Shown: positions 40,975 through 50,732, counted from the stretch's first letter. The stretch is DNA of 64,000 nt from an uncultured Bacteroidota bacterium (GCA_902560065.1 CACEKG010000003.1:1-64000), one strand, 5' to 3'. Made by a program: numbers and translations. Notes: generated from the letters alone by a model not told the origin.

Positions 40975-42486
40975 TTATTTTACATTAAAAACTCTTTCAA
41001 AATAATCTCCAAGCTCATCAACTATTTCTTTCTTGTCATCTTCTATCTCTATACCAGCTAAAATTTTTGCTAATCTTTTTTTATATTCAAGCTGCATCAT
41101 TCTACCAATTTGAATTCTTTGTGCTTGAGGTGAACCTGCCCCATGGACGCTTTCGGTTAAATATCCAACAGCATTTCTGCCCATGGTCATATTCTCAATT
41201 AAACGTAAAATTCTTATTCTTTCTTCAGAAGAAAACTTAGAGTTACCTCTTAAATATTTATGTAATAATTTTCCAATCTTTGGATGATTCAAATCTTGTT
41301 CTGAAGGTAAAGTAGTAACAAAACCACCAGCCAAATCTTGAGCGATTTGAGACACCTCAAAAGGTAATTTAGTCACATGATGCTTGCAAACATTTGACAA
41401 CATATCGTCACACTGAAAACAACCAGATTTAGTTTTAAAGCCTTGATAGGATGATGCTATTCCTGTAGCATATATCGTTTCATTTAGGTGAGACATTTGA
41501 ACCAGTTTATCTTTAATATGAGAAGATTTTTCAACTCCATTAAATTCAGCAATTGAAGCTGCTGCGCCGATTAAAACATCGCCTACACCTGACTTACAAA
41601 CATAACTTCGTCTATGATATGTTGTGAACCTTTCAACTAACATAGCAGCAAAATCATATTCTCCATCCATGAAAATATTCTTATTTTCAATAAAAACATT
41701 TTCAAAAATCACCATAGCTTCTTGTCCTCCAAATTCCTTATTTCCAACATCTATAGAACCTTCTTCCATGCTTCTTGTATCACATGATTGTCTGCCATAT
41801 ATATAAGTTATACCCTTTGAAGAAACTGGAACTGCTCCAACTATTGCATATTTTTTATCCTCTTCTAATAATCTCATTGTTGGCATGATCATTAACCAGT
41901 GAGAATTAATACAACCTGTTTGATGAGCTTTAGCTCCTGAAATATATACTCCTTTAGAAGTCCTCTTTGTTACATGAACAAACATGTCCGGATCAACTTG
42001 TTGACTTGGCCCTAAACTTCTATCCCCTTTAACATCTGTCATTGCGCCACCTAAAACAAAATTATATTTATGCATTAAGGTTAAAAAACTAATCAATTTT
42101 TGATGATAATTTGTTCCATTTCTTTCATCCATTTCAAATGTCACAGAATAAAGTGAATTAAAAGCATCCATTCCAACACATCTTTGAAAGCATGTTCCAG
42201 TGAGTTGTCCTAATTTTCGTTGCATTTTATTTTGAAGAACAAGATCTTTAGAGCTTGTACAAATATGAAGAAATCTACTAATCCTTTCCCCTGTAAAAGG
42301 AGAAATTACACTTGCTAATTCAGGATCCGAAACAGCAAGGTCATATGTTTTAGCTATTGCATTAATAGAGGGGCGAATCATATCATGATCAACTGGCTCT
42401 TTAATTTTATTTCCAAAAAGATAAACATTTAGATTTCTATTTCTTATGGACTCGATATAAGATTTTCCATCAATTATTTTTTTCAT
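40975..42486 (-). CDS. 4-hydroxybutyryl-CoA dehydratase/vinylacetyl-CoA isomerase family (4-hydroxyphenylacetate 3-hydroxylase superfamily)
   Basis: GTCFQRCVGMDA, AHQTGCINSHWLM, TYHRRSYVCKSGVGD, QDLAGGFVTTLPSEQDL; Cys-X3-Cys and His..Cys are candidate [4Fe-4S] ligands. Confidence 0.8.
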   Translation of the reverse strand: MKKIIDGKSYIESIRNRNLNVYLFGNKIKEPVDHDMIRPSINAIAKTYDLAVSDPELASVISPFTGERISRFLHICTSSKDLVLQNKMQRKLGQLTGTCFQRCVGMDAFNSLYSVTFEMDERNGTNYHQKLISFLTLMHKYNFVLGGAMTDVKGDRSLGPSQQVDPDMFVHVTKRTSKGVYISGAKAHQTGCINSHWLMIMPTMRLLEEDKKYAIVGAVPVSSKGITYIYGRQSCDTRSMEEGSIDVGNKEFGGQEAMVIFENVFIENKNIFMDGEYDFAAMLVERFTTYHRRSYVCKSGVGDVLIGAAASIAEFNGVEKSSHIKDKLVQMSHLNETIYATGIASSYQGFKTKSGCFQCDDMLSNVCKHHVTKLPFEVSQIAQDLAGGFVTTLPSEQDLNHPKIGKLLHKYLRGNSKFSSEERIRILRLIENMTMGRNAVGYLTESVHGAGSPQAQRIQIGRMMQLEYKKRLAKILAGIEIEDDKKEIVDELGDYFERVFNVK

Positions 42487-42503
42487 ATTTTACCTTGATT
42501 CAA

Positions 42504-43682
42504 TTATGAATTATATAATTTTAATATACTTCTTGCTAAACGACTCTTATGAACTTCGTCGGCACCATCATAAATTCTAGCAGCTCTTTCATGTCTATAA
42601 TATGATGCTAATATTATATCATCTGTGACTCCCAGAGCTCCATGAACTTGAATTGCATAATCAACTACTTTTTGAAGGACATTAGCACAATAAAACTTTA
42701 TAATAGAAATTTCTGAACGACTTTTATAAGATCCATTTTTATCAATTTTTTCTGCAGCATCTTTTACAAGAAGTCTTGCTGCATTAATTTCTGCTCTACA
42801 TTCTGCAATCCAATTTTGAATTGTTTGTTTATCAGCTAATTTTTTTCCATGAGATATTTCTCTTGAAACAGCTCTTTTACACATTAAGTCAAATGACCGT
42901 TCACAAATCCCTATCCATCGCATACAATGATGAATTCTTCCCGGACCTAATCTTTTCTGAGCTATTGAAAAACCCTCTCCATCTCCACCTAAAACATTAG
43001 AAGAAGATACTTTACAGTTATTAAATTTAATTTCAGAATGACTCTCCCATCCTCCACCAGGATGACCCATTATTTGTACATTTCTTACAAATTCCAATCC
43101 ATCGGTATCTGTTGGAATAATTATTTGACTAGCTCTTTTATGTTGATTATCTTCCTCGGGCTTAGTTATTAGCATAACAATAACAAATGAGGATCCATCA
43201 AAACCTGATGTAAACCATTTATGACCATTAATTATATAATTTTCACCTTCTTTTTTAGCAATTGTACCCATTTTTACAGGGTTTGAACCTGCATAGTTTG
43301 GTTCAGTCATTGCAAAACAACTTCTTGTTTTTCCCTCTAAAAGAGGATATAAATATTTTTCTTTTTGTTCGTTAGTGCCAAATTCAATTAAAATTTCCAT
43401 ATTTCCAGCATCAGGAGCTTGACAATTAAAAATATAATGTCCATAAGGACTCGTTCCTAATATTTCACTAACCTCTCCATGCTGCTGAAGACTCAATCCA
43501 AGTCCACCATATTCCTTAGGGATTTGAGGAAGCCACAATCCCATATCTTTAACTTTTTCTCTTAATTCATTTAACTTTGGAAGCTTTTCTTCCCACCCTA
43601 CATTTATAATCCAGGGTTCTAAAGAAAACAATTCTTCTTCTACTAGCTTTTTTATTTTTATTTTAATTTTTTCAAAATCCAT
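42504..43682 (-). CDS. Acyl-CoA dehydrogenase of the ACAD10/11 type
   Basis: CFAMTEPNYAGSNP, LGPGRIHHCMRWIG, IQVHGALGVTDD, ARIYDGADEVHKS (Asp in place of the usual catalytic-position Glu). Confidence 0.85.
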   Translation of the reverse strand: MDFEKIKIKIKKLVEEELFSLEPWIINVGWEEKLPKLNELREKVKDMGLWLPQIPKEYGGLGLSLQQHGEVSEILGTSPYGHYIFNCQAPDAGNMEILIEFGTNEQKEKYLYPLLEGKTRSCFAMTEPNYAGSNPVKMGTIAKKEGENYIINGHKWFTSGFDGSSFVIVMLITKPEEDNQHKRASQIIIPTDTDGLEFVRNVQIMGHPGGGWESHSEIKFNNCKVSSSNVLGGDGEGFSIAQKRLGPGRIHHCMRWIGICERSFDLMCKRAVSREISHGKKLADKQTIQNWIAECRAEINAARLLVKDAAEKIDKNGSYKSRSEISIIKFYCANVLQKVVDYAIQVHGALGVTDDIILASYYRHERAARIYDGADEVHKSRLARSILKLYNS

Positions 43683-43689
43683 ACCTTTT

Positions 43690-44472
43690 CTATTTACCTA
43701 AAAAATTGGGTTTACGTTTCTCTACAAAAGCTGTCACTCCCTCTTTTAAATCATGACTTCCAAAAGCTAAAATTTGTCTTTCTGCTTCATAAGCAATAGT
43801 TTTTTTTAAATCATTATTCATTGAATAAAAAATATCTTGTTTTGTAATTCCAATCGCTAAAGTTGGTTTTTCAGCTAATTTTGAGGCCCATTTTTGAGCT
43901 TGACTTAAAATATTATTTGTTTCTACAATCTTATTTGTTAATCCTAATTTTAAACATTCATCTCCAAATATTTTTTCCCCACTTGTAGCAATTTCTAATG
44001 CTTTACTATAACCTACCTGACGAGACAATAGCCAACTTGCGCCACCATCAGGTCCTAAACCTATATTAATAAATGCAAATAAAATAGCACTTTCAGAACT
44101 CATTACTCTAAAATCACATGCTAAAGCAAAAGATGCTCCAACCCCAGCTGCAGTTCCATTAATAGCTCCAATTATAGGCTTCTTTAAATCAAAAAATTTA
44201 CCCATAAGAGGTTGATATTGATCAATTAAGTAATCTCTTCTTTGTTCAGGAGTAGCTTTCTGAGCAAAAACACTCATATCTGCTCCAGCACAAAATCCCT
44301 TTCCTGAACCAGTTAAAACTACTGACCTTACATCTTGATCATTTGAAGCTTTATTTAATGAATCCAATATTCCATCAACTAAATCTTGATTAACTGCGTT
44401 GTAGCGATCTGGTCTATTCAAAGTTATTGTAGCTACAGAATCTTTTACCTCATATATAACTGCTTGTTCCAT
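43690..44472 (-). CDS. Enoyl-CoA hydratase/isomerase
   Basis: ATITLNRPDRYNAVN, GKGFCAGADM, INGTAAGVGASFALACDFRVMS. Confidence 0.9.
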   Translation of the reverse strand: MEQAVIYEVKDSVATITLNRPDRYNAVNQDLVDGILDSLNKASNDQDVRSVVLTGSGKGFCAGADMSVFAQKATPEQRRDYLIDQYQPLMGKFFDLKKPIIGAINGTAAGVGASFALACDFRVMSSESAILFAFINIGLGPDGGASWLLSRQVGYSKALEIATSGEKIFGDECLKLGLTNKIVETNNILSQAQKWASKLAEKPTLAIGITKQDIFYSMNNDLKKTIAYEAERQILAFGSHDLKEGVTAFVEKRKPNFLGK

Positions 44473-44477
44473 AAATA

Positions 44478-44963
44478 TTATTTATTGTAAGCTAAAGCTA
44501 AAAACTCCGCTATGCAAGCAGGTTTTTCTTCTCCTTTTAGCTCGATTATTACTTTTAATTTGAATTTCGCTCCTGAAGGATTTGAATTAAATTCTAATAA
44601 AGAAAGTCTTCCCCTATAAAAAGATCCTGCAGGAGTAGCATTAGTAAAACGAACTTTGTCAAGTCCATAATTTATAAACATTCCTATATTATTTACTTCA
44701 TAACTTTCATACATTAGTTTTGAACACATTGATAACATAAGAAAACCATGTGCTATAGTCGTTTTATAGGGAGATTCTTTAATACAACGATCTATATCAA
44801 GATGAATCCATTGCAAATCTTCAGTGACTTCAGCAAAAACATTAATTTTTTCCTGAGTAATTTCAAACCACTCTGTTAATCCTAGTTCTTTTCCTAGACT
44901 ATTTTCAAGTTCAATGATCGAATTAAATTTTGACTTATAAGCTTTATCTGTTTTTGATTCCAT
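44478..44963 (-). CDS. MaoC-like (R)-specific hydratase
   Basis: INVFAEVTEDLQWIHLD, YKTTIAHGFLMLSM. Confidence 0.85.
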   Translation of the reverse strand: MESKTDKAYKSKFNSIIELENSLGKELGLTEWFEITQEKINVFAEVTEDLQWIHLDIDRCIKESPYKTTIAHGFLMLSMCSKLMYESYEVNNIGMFINYGLDKVRFTNATPAGSFYRGRLSLLEFNSNPSGAKFKLKVIIELKGEEKPACIAEFLALAYNK

Positions 44964-44975
44964 AAAAAAATAATT

Positions 44976-45752
44976 TTAGATTGTCATATGACCTCCATCA
45001 GCTGTATAAATACCCCCAGTAGTATAACTTGCCGCTGAAGAAGATAAGTAAACTGCCAAACCACTCATTTCAATGGGTTCTGCTACTCTTCCTGCTGGCA
45101 AGTGTTTTTCAATTTGTTTTTTTAATTTTTCATTCTGCCATAATGCTGAACTAAATTTTGTTTTTATTAATCCAGGACATATTGCATTAGAACGAATTCC
45201 ATGTTTTCCCCATTCTTTTGCTTGGACTTGGGTTAACATAATTAATGCAGCTTTTGTAATACTATATAGCCCTAGACCAAAGCTTGGTTTTAAACCCTCA
45301 ACTGAAGCTATATTAACAACAGCTCCTTGTTTATCTTTTTTTAAATATGGAAAACATAAATTACTAAGATCAAAAGCAGCTTTAAGATTTACATTTAACA
45401 TCTTATCATAAACTTCGCTACTAATGTTTTCAATAGAATTATGCACAGGATTAATAGCAGCATTATTAATTAATATGTCTATTCTTCCGTAAATATCTAT
45501 TGTTTTTTTTACTAAATCCTTTCTCTGATTTTCATCTCCAACGTGACATTCATATGGAAAAACCTTTAATCCTTCAACTAATAATTCTTTAGCAACTATA
45601 TCCAATGATTCTTGAGATCTACTACTAATCACAACTTTTGCTCCATATTCTGCTAATCCTCGTGCAATAGAAAGTCCTATGCCTTTACTAGCCCCTGTGA
45701 CAATTGCCACTTTACCTGCTAATTCAAAAAGATTTCTTGTACTCTCTTTCAT
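44976..45752 (-). CDS. SDR family oxidoreductase
   Basis: VTGASKGIGLSIA, NNAA, YSITKAALIMLTQ, TADGGHMTI. Confidence 0.9.
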   Translation of the reverse strand: MKESTRNLFELAGKVAIVTGASKGIGLSIARGLAEYGAKVVISSRSQESLDIVAKELLVEGLKVFPYECHVGDENQRKDLVKKTIDIYGRIDILINNAAINPVHNSIENISSEVYDKMLNVNLKAAFDLSNLCFPYLKKDKQGAVVNIASVEGLKPSFGLGLYSITKAALIMLTQVQAKEWGKHGIRSNAICPGLIKTKFSSALWQNEKLKKQIEKHLPAGRVAEPIEMSGLAVYLSSSAASYTTGGIYTADGGHMTI

Positions 45753-45755
45753 TTC

Positions 45756-46499
45756 TTACATTGGCATTGCACCCCCATTTGCATGTAGAGTTATTCCTGA
45801 TATAAACCCTGCTTCTTTTGAAGCTAAAAACAAATATGTATATCCCATATCTTCAGGCGTTCCTATTCTTCCAACAGGTATCTGAGCTATTCCCGCTTTT
45901 ATGATTTCTTCAGGCATAGAATCAGACATTAATGATTTTATAAATCCTGGGGCAACTGCATTTACAGTAATTCCATATTTTCCTCCTTCTTTACATAAAG
46001 CCCTTGTAAAACCAGAAATGCCTGCTTTAGTAGCAGAATAATTTGCTTGACCAAAAGCTCCTTGAAAAGCATTAATTGAAGATGCTGAAATAATTCTTCC
46101 ATATCCAGCTTCTTTCATTATAGGAAAAACTGCTTTTGTTACAATAAACATTCCTGATAGGTTAATATTAATAACTGTATTCCATTCTTCTTCAGACATT
46201 TTCATAAAAGAACGGTCACGAATAACACCAGCATTATTTATAAGAATATCTATTTTACCATGAGCTGAAATAATTTTAGAAACAGCTTCTTCAACAGAAG
46301 ATTTATTTGTTATATCAACTTTTTGAAAAAAAATTGATCCTCCGTCTTTTTCTATTTGATCTGCTGTCTGAGTTCCTTCATCCAATACATCCCACAAAGC
46401 AACTGTTGCTCCTGCTTTGCAAAAAACCTCACAGATCCCTTTTCCTATTCCACGGGCTCCTCCCGTAATAATTGCAATTTGTCCTTCTAAGCTATACAT
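45756..46499 (-). CDS. SDR family oxidoreductase (3-oxoacyl reductase, FabG-like)
   Basis: ITGGARGIGKGI, NNAGVIRD, YSATKAGISGFTRAL. Confidence 0.9.
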   Translation of the reverse strand: MYSLEGQIAIITGGARGIGKGICEVFCKAGATVALWDVLDEGTQTADQIEKDGGSIFFQKVDITNKSSVEEAVSKIISAHGKIDILINNAGVIRDRSFMKMSEEEWNTVININLSGMFIVTKAVFPIMKEAGYGRIISASSINAFQGAFGQANYSATKAGISGFTRALCKEGGKYGITVNAVAPGFIKSLMSDSMPEEIIKAGIAQIPVGRIGTPEDMGYTYLFLASKEAGFISGITLHANGGAMPM

Positions 46500-46582
46500 A
46501 ATTAATTGATTTTTAATTTATTATTTATTTTGTATTTAACAAAACATTTCATGATATCATATTAAAAAAATGATTAATACTT

Positions 46583-47392
46583 CTATTTAAAATTATATTT
46601 TTTTAATGTATTATATAACTCCATTCTATCACCAGCTAAATGTTCTAGCCCATCAACGGGTAGAGTTACCCCACTTATATAATCACTCATAGGGCTTGCT
46701 AAGAATGCAACTGCAAAAGCAACATCATCAGGATTGCCAAATCGTTTCATAAGATTCTTTTGTTCAGAGGCTTTTAAAAGTTTTCTTATTTCTTCAGGAT
46801 ACGATTCAAGACCAACTGTAGTAATAGTTCCAGGAGCAACAGTATTAACTCGAATTTTATATTCTGCCCACTCCTGTGCAAGAGATTTTGTTAAATTTTC
46901 TACACCTGCTCTTGCTGCACCAGTATGAGACATTCCAGGAAACCCTCTAGAAATATTTGCAGTAATATTAATAATTACACCTTTTTTTTGGGGAATAAAA
47001 AAATTATTTCCAATAGTATGACACATATTAAAAGTCCCATTTAAATTATTGTTGATTACGGCGTTCCATCCTTTTGGAGACATTGTTTTAACAGTTGAGG
47101 GAAATTGACCTCCCGCATTATTTATCAAAACATCAACCATTTTAAATTTATTTTTTAGCCAATCAGAAAATTTATTTAATGATTCTAAATCTCTAATATC
47201 ACATTGGTGTCCATAAGATTTTCCATATGAAGATAATTCTTTTACAGCCTTTTTTATTTGAGACTCTGACCTTGAAGCAATTATAACTTTAGCTCCCAAC
47301 TTAAGAAATAGTTTAGAAATTGAAAAACCAATACCGCTTCTTCCTCCTGTAACAATAACAATTTTATTTAAAAAAAGATCTGAGCTAAACAT
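46583..47392 (-). CDS. SDR family oxidoreductase (enoyl/dienoyl-CoA reductase-like)
   Basis: VTGGRSGIGFSI, NNAGGQFPS, GAARAGVENLTKSLAQEW, VDGLEHL; the Tyr of YxxxK appears to be replaced (HTGAARAG). Confidence 0.85.
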   Translation of the reverse strand: MFSSDLFLNKIVIVTGGRSGIGFSISKLFLKLGAKVIIASRSESQIKKAVKELSSYGKSYGHQCDIRDLESLNKFSDWLKNKFKMVDVLINNAGGQFPSTVKTMSPKGWNAVINNNLNGTFNMCHTIGNNFFIPQKKGVIINITANISRGFPGMSHTGAARAGVENLTKSLAQEWAEYKIRVNTVAPGTITTVGLESYPEEIRKLLKASEQKNLMKRFGNPDDVAFAVAFLASPMSDYISGVTLPVDGLEHLAGDRMELYNTLKKYNFK

Positions 47393-47474
47393 TTTTAATG
47401 CAATAAAGGTAAATTTAAGTAATTCTTTATATCTAATTAAGAAGTAGTTTTTTAAATACCCCTATTTTAAAAAA

Positions 47475-47506
47475 AAAAGGGTAACCGCTCTCACGATTAC
47501 CCTTTT
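47475..47506 (-). terminator. Terminator downstream of the TonB-dependent receptor
   Basis: AAAAGGGTAA ... TTACCCTTTT inverted repeat with A-tract on + (U-tract on minus). Confidence 0.8.
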
Positions 47507-47523
47507 AGTATTAAAGTATGAAA

Positions 47524-50500
47524 TTAAAAACTATAAGTAGCTTTAGCTAGGGTTCTTCTTCCTATAACTGGAAGACCTGGCATAGCTCTATATTTTTCAT
47601 CAAATAAGTTAGTAGCACTTATATCTATTGCAAAATTATCACTGAATTTATATCCAATGTTTAGATCAAAAAGATTCTTTTCAGCAGCATCTCCTTGAAT
47701 GAAATTTCCTTGATCAACATAAAAACCATCATCATGTTGGAATGAAATTCTTCCTCTAAATCCTTTACTAGGTGAATAAACTAATCCTGTTCTCCACTTA
47801 TTCTTTGGTTTGTTCAAATATGAATCAAATGGAAGACCCTCGTCTCCTCTTTCCCAATCAGTTCTACTAAGAGTTGTCATATTTGCATACCAAGTCCAAT
47901 CTCTATTAAGAAAATACTCCATAGATATATCAATACCTGTATGCTGTCTTGAAACGTTTGCAAAATCTCTATATCCAGTAGGAAGGTGAACATCATTTCC
48001 GCCAGCAGGAGCTCTATTTGACTCAATTGCACCCGCAATTGGATATAACTGTGCTAATGCAGAACCATTTATTCCCTGTCCTGCCTGAACAAATCCATCA
48101 TTATATCCTCCAGCAAATAAAGCCAAAGTTCCAAGACCTAAGGCGCTAGCTGAAGGCAAAGATCCGTCAGGAGCTAAAAAACCTGCAGCAGGAGTAGCCG
48201 CTAAACCAAGAAATGCAACAGTTCCTGCATCCAGTCCTGTAAGTGGTAATCCTGCGCCAGTATATTGTGCAGCAAACGCTCCCTGGAATGTAGCTTGTAA
48301 TACAGGATCCGCTAATATTGCCGCTTGTACAGCATTTCCATAATCAGAAGGGAAACTGCTAGCATCAAATGCATATGCTGGAGCTAGAGCTCTAAATCTA
48401 GTAAACCCTGTTCTTTCATAGGTATAAAAATCTGCAGAAACTACTAATCTGTCTCCAATTACTCCCTTATAACCTATTTCAAAACTTTTTAACAACCCTA
48501 TTCTTCCCTTACCCGTATCAGTTCCATAATTATCAAACGCATTTCCGTTAAATACATCATAAGGTGATAGTGAACCTGTAAATTCAGTTAGTCCTGGTGA
48601 ATATGTAGTAAACCAATTATTCATAACGTCAACCAGTGGTTGAACTGCCGGTCCTGCTAAACCAATAATTCCTTGACCAACTGCGCCAAGTGTAGCATCT
48701 AAAATTGTTGGTCCACCAGCAACAACAGGTGTTATTGCCGCAAGTTGATGAAAATAAGCTAGAGGGACTCCTAAAGATGATGTTGCCGCTGGCAAATTAC
48801 TTAATCCAGGGAAAGTCATATCAATTGTTTGAGTCGATGGATCACCAAAAGTTTGAGCTTCACTCTGTCCTGATAACCATATATCTAAAATTCCATTAAG
48901 TGCTGCAGGAGCATTAACTGGGAAGTCTATAAACATTTCTAATGCTGAAGGAATTACAGTAGCTTCATTATAAGAAACTCTAAAAGTATTCTTTTCATTT
49001 GGCTTATATACTAAAGCAACTCTAGGTGCAAAACCAGAATCATCTAAAAAGCTAAAATTATCATATCGTCCTGCAACAGTTAAATCTAATTTACTTCCTA
49101 ACTTCATTGTACCTTGCAAGTAAGCTCCGGAGATATTATAATCATCATTGTTTTCATTTCTACCCCAAATAGTATTTTCTGAGTCCTGTGAATTCATTCT
49201 TGCATCTGCTCCTATTGTCCAATTTGAATTTAAAAATCCTGGCATATCAAAATTATACTGAATCTGAGCTTCTGTTAAAGCTCTTTTAGCTACTTGGTTT
49301 AATCCTGTGTTGTATAAAAATGTTGGTGTTTTACCTTCTCCTCCATCATTTGCTACAGTATAAAGTTGAGCAAATAATCCGCCCGATTGTATTCTAAATT
49401 GAGACCACATCTCATTACCATCTGTTCTACCATATCCTTGTGAGTTTGCAAAAAATCCATCTCCTTGATTAACTCCACCTGATAAAAACATATTTGTTTT
49501 ATCTGAAGGTCTATATTCAAGGTGAATGTTATATGATGAATTACTATAATTTGTTTTTAAACCTTTTCCATTTGGATAAAGCTCACTACTAGTTAAAATA
49601 GTTTTTCCCGGTACAGTAGGATCAGCTACTCCTCCAACAATCCCAGGCTCGCTTATAGAGTCAGCAAATTGAGCAATATTTGCATTATCATCTGCATTAT
49701 TAGGGTCAAAATTAAAATCATCTCCTTTTAAAGTACGAGCATTTATTTTATAACCAAAAGTTTTGTTTTTGTTAGTCCAAGCATGTCTAAGTGCTATTCC
49801 TTGAGTTTTTAAAGAACCTCCTATAAGCTCAACTGTTGTGCCAGGATAATCAATTGGATTCTTAGTTAAAAAATGAACAATCCCTGAAGAAACACCTGGT
49901 CCATAAAGTGCTGAATTAGCACCACGAACTACCTCAACTCTTGCAATATCAATATTAGATAATCCACTTTGATAACTCAAAAAAGATGATGAAGTAGGGT
50001 TAAACAAGTTTCTGTAATCAAGCATTGGAAATGTAGAAGTTCCAAATACTCCATCACCAGATCTCATCTCAATATTTATTACGTTAGCTGATTGTTGCTG
50101 TAATTGAACCCCTGGTATATTTACTAATGAACGAATTGGATCCGTAACGTTAGCAGAATTCTCAAGGTCTCTTGATGAAATTATTGATACAGATTGTGGT
50201 GAATCTAAAACCTTTTGAGGTCTTCTAGAAGCTGAAATCACAATTTCATCTAAATTTTGTCCAAGTTGAAGCTCTACATTTATTTCTTGATCAGCAGAAG
50301 TTAACTCAATTGTTTGAGTACCAAAGCCAATAGAGCTTATTTGGATTGTTAATGGAAAATCACTTGATGTTGAAAATGAAAAATTACCATCAAAATCTGT
50401 TGCTCCTCCAGTATTAGAACCAATAACTATAACATTGGCTCCTGGAATTGCTTCTCCATTGTCGGCGTCAGAAACAGATCCACTTATAGTATTCTGTGCC

Positions 50501-50568
50501 TGAACTATATTTGCTACAAACATTAATAGAGCAAATAGCGCGGTTTTAATTAGGTTTTTTGTTTTCAT
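47524..50568 (-). CDS. TonB-dependent receptor with carboxypeptidase-like regulatory N-domain
   Basis: NTISGSVSDADNGEAIPGANVIV, DEIVISASRRPQKVLDSPQSVSIIS plug, C-terminal NLFDEKYRAMPGLPVIGRRTLAKATYSF. Confidence 0.93.
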   Translation of the reverse strand: MKTKNLIKTALFALLMFVANIVQAQNTISGSVSDADNGEAIPGANVIVIGSNTGGATDFDGNFSFSTSSDFPLTIQISSIGFGTQTIELTSADQEINVELQLGQNLDEIVISASRRPQKVLDSPQSVSIISSRDLENSANVTDPIRSLVNIPGVQLQQQSANVINIEMRSGDGVFGTSTFPMLDYRNLFNPTSSSFLSYQSGLSNIDIARVEVVRGANSALYGPGVSSGIVHFLTKNPIDYPGTTVELIGGSLKTQGIALRHAWTNKNKTFGYKINARTLKGDDFNFDPNNADDNANIAQFADSISEPGIVGGVADPTVPGKTILTSSELYPNGKGLKTNYSNSSYNIHLEYRPSDKTNMFLSGGVNQGDGFFANSQGYGRTDGNEMWSQFRIQSGGLFAQLYTVANDGGEGKTPTFLYNTGLNQVAKRALTEAQIQYNFDMPGFLNSNWTIGADARMNSQDSENTIWGRNENNDDYNISGAYLQGTMKLGSKLDLTVAGRYDNFSFLDDSGFAPRVALVYKPNEKNTFRVSYNEATVIPSALEMFIDFPVNAPAALNGILDIWLSGQSEAQTFGDPSTQTIDMTFPGLSNLPAATSSLGVPLAYFHQLAAITPVVAGGPTILDATLGAVGQGIIGLAGPAVQPLVDVMNNWFTTYSPGLTEFTGSLSPYDVFNGNAFDNYGTDTGKGRIGLLKSFEIGYKGVIGDRLVVSADFYTYERTGFTRFRALAPAYAFDASSFPSDYGNAVQAAILADPVLQATFQGAFAAQYTGAGLPLTGLDAGTVAFLGLAATPAAGFLAPDGSLPSASALGLGTLALFAGGYNDGFVQAGQGINGSALAQLYPIAGAIESNRAPAGGNDVHLPTGYRDFANVSRQHTGIDISMEYFLNRDWTWYANMTTLSRTDWERGDEGLPFDSYLNKPKNKWRTGLVYSPSKGFRGRISFQHDDGFYVDQGNFIQGDAAEKNLFDLNIGYKFSDNFAIDISATNLFDEKYRAMPGLPVIGRRTLAKATYSF

Positions 50569-50732
50569 ACTTTGTTTGTTTATTTTATGTTTTGGAACCG
50601 ATATTATTATTTGTTTGTTATTGATTTTGTTTACTTATTTGTAAGGTCGTGTCCCATTCCTTTCAAATAAATTTATTGCTTTTGGTATAAATTTAACATA
50701 TTTTTTCGCATGTTCTAAAATTTATTAGCATA

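Noticed and set aside
40975-42486. Calling the AbfD-like gene a 4-hydroxyphenylacetate 3-monooxygenase (HpaB)
   Set aside because: CFQRC and YHRRSYVCK motifs favour the Fe-S dehydratase branch; HpaB lacks these ligands
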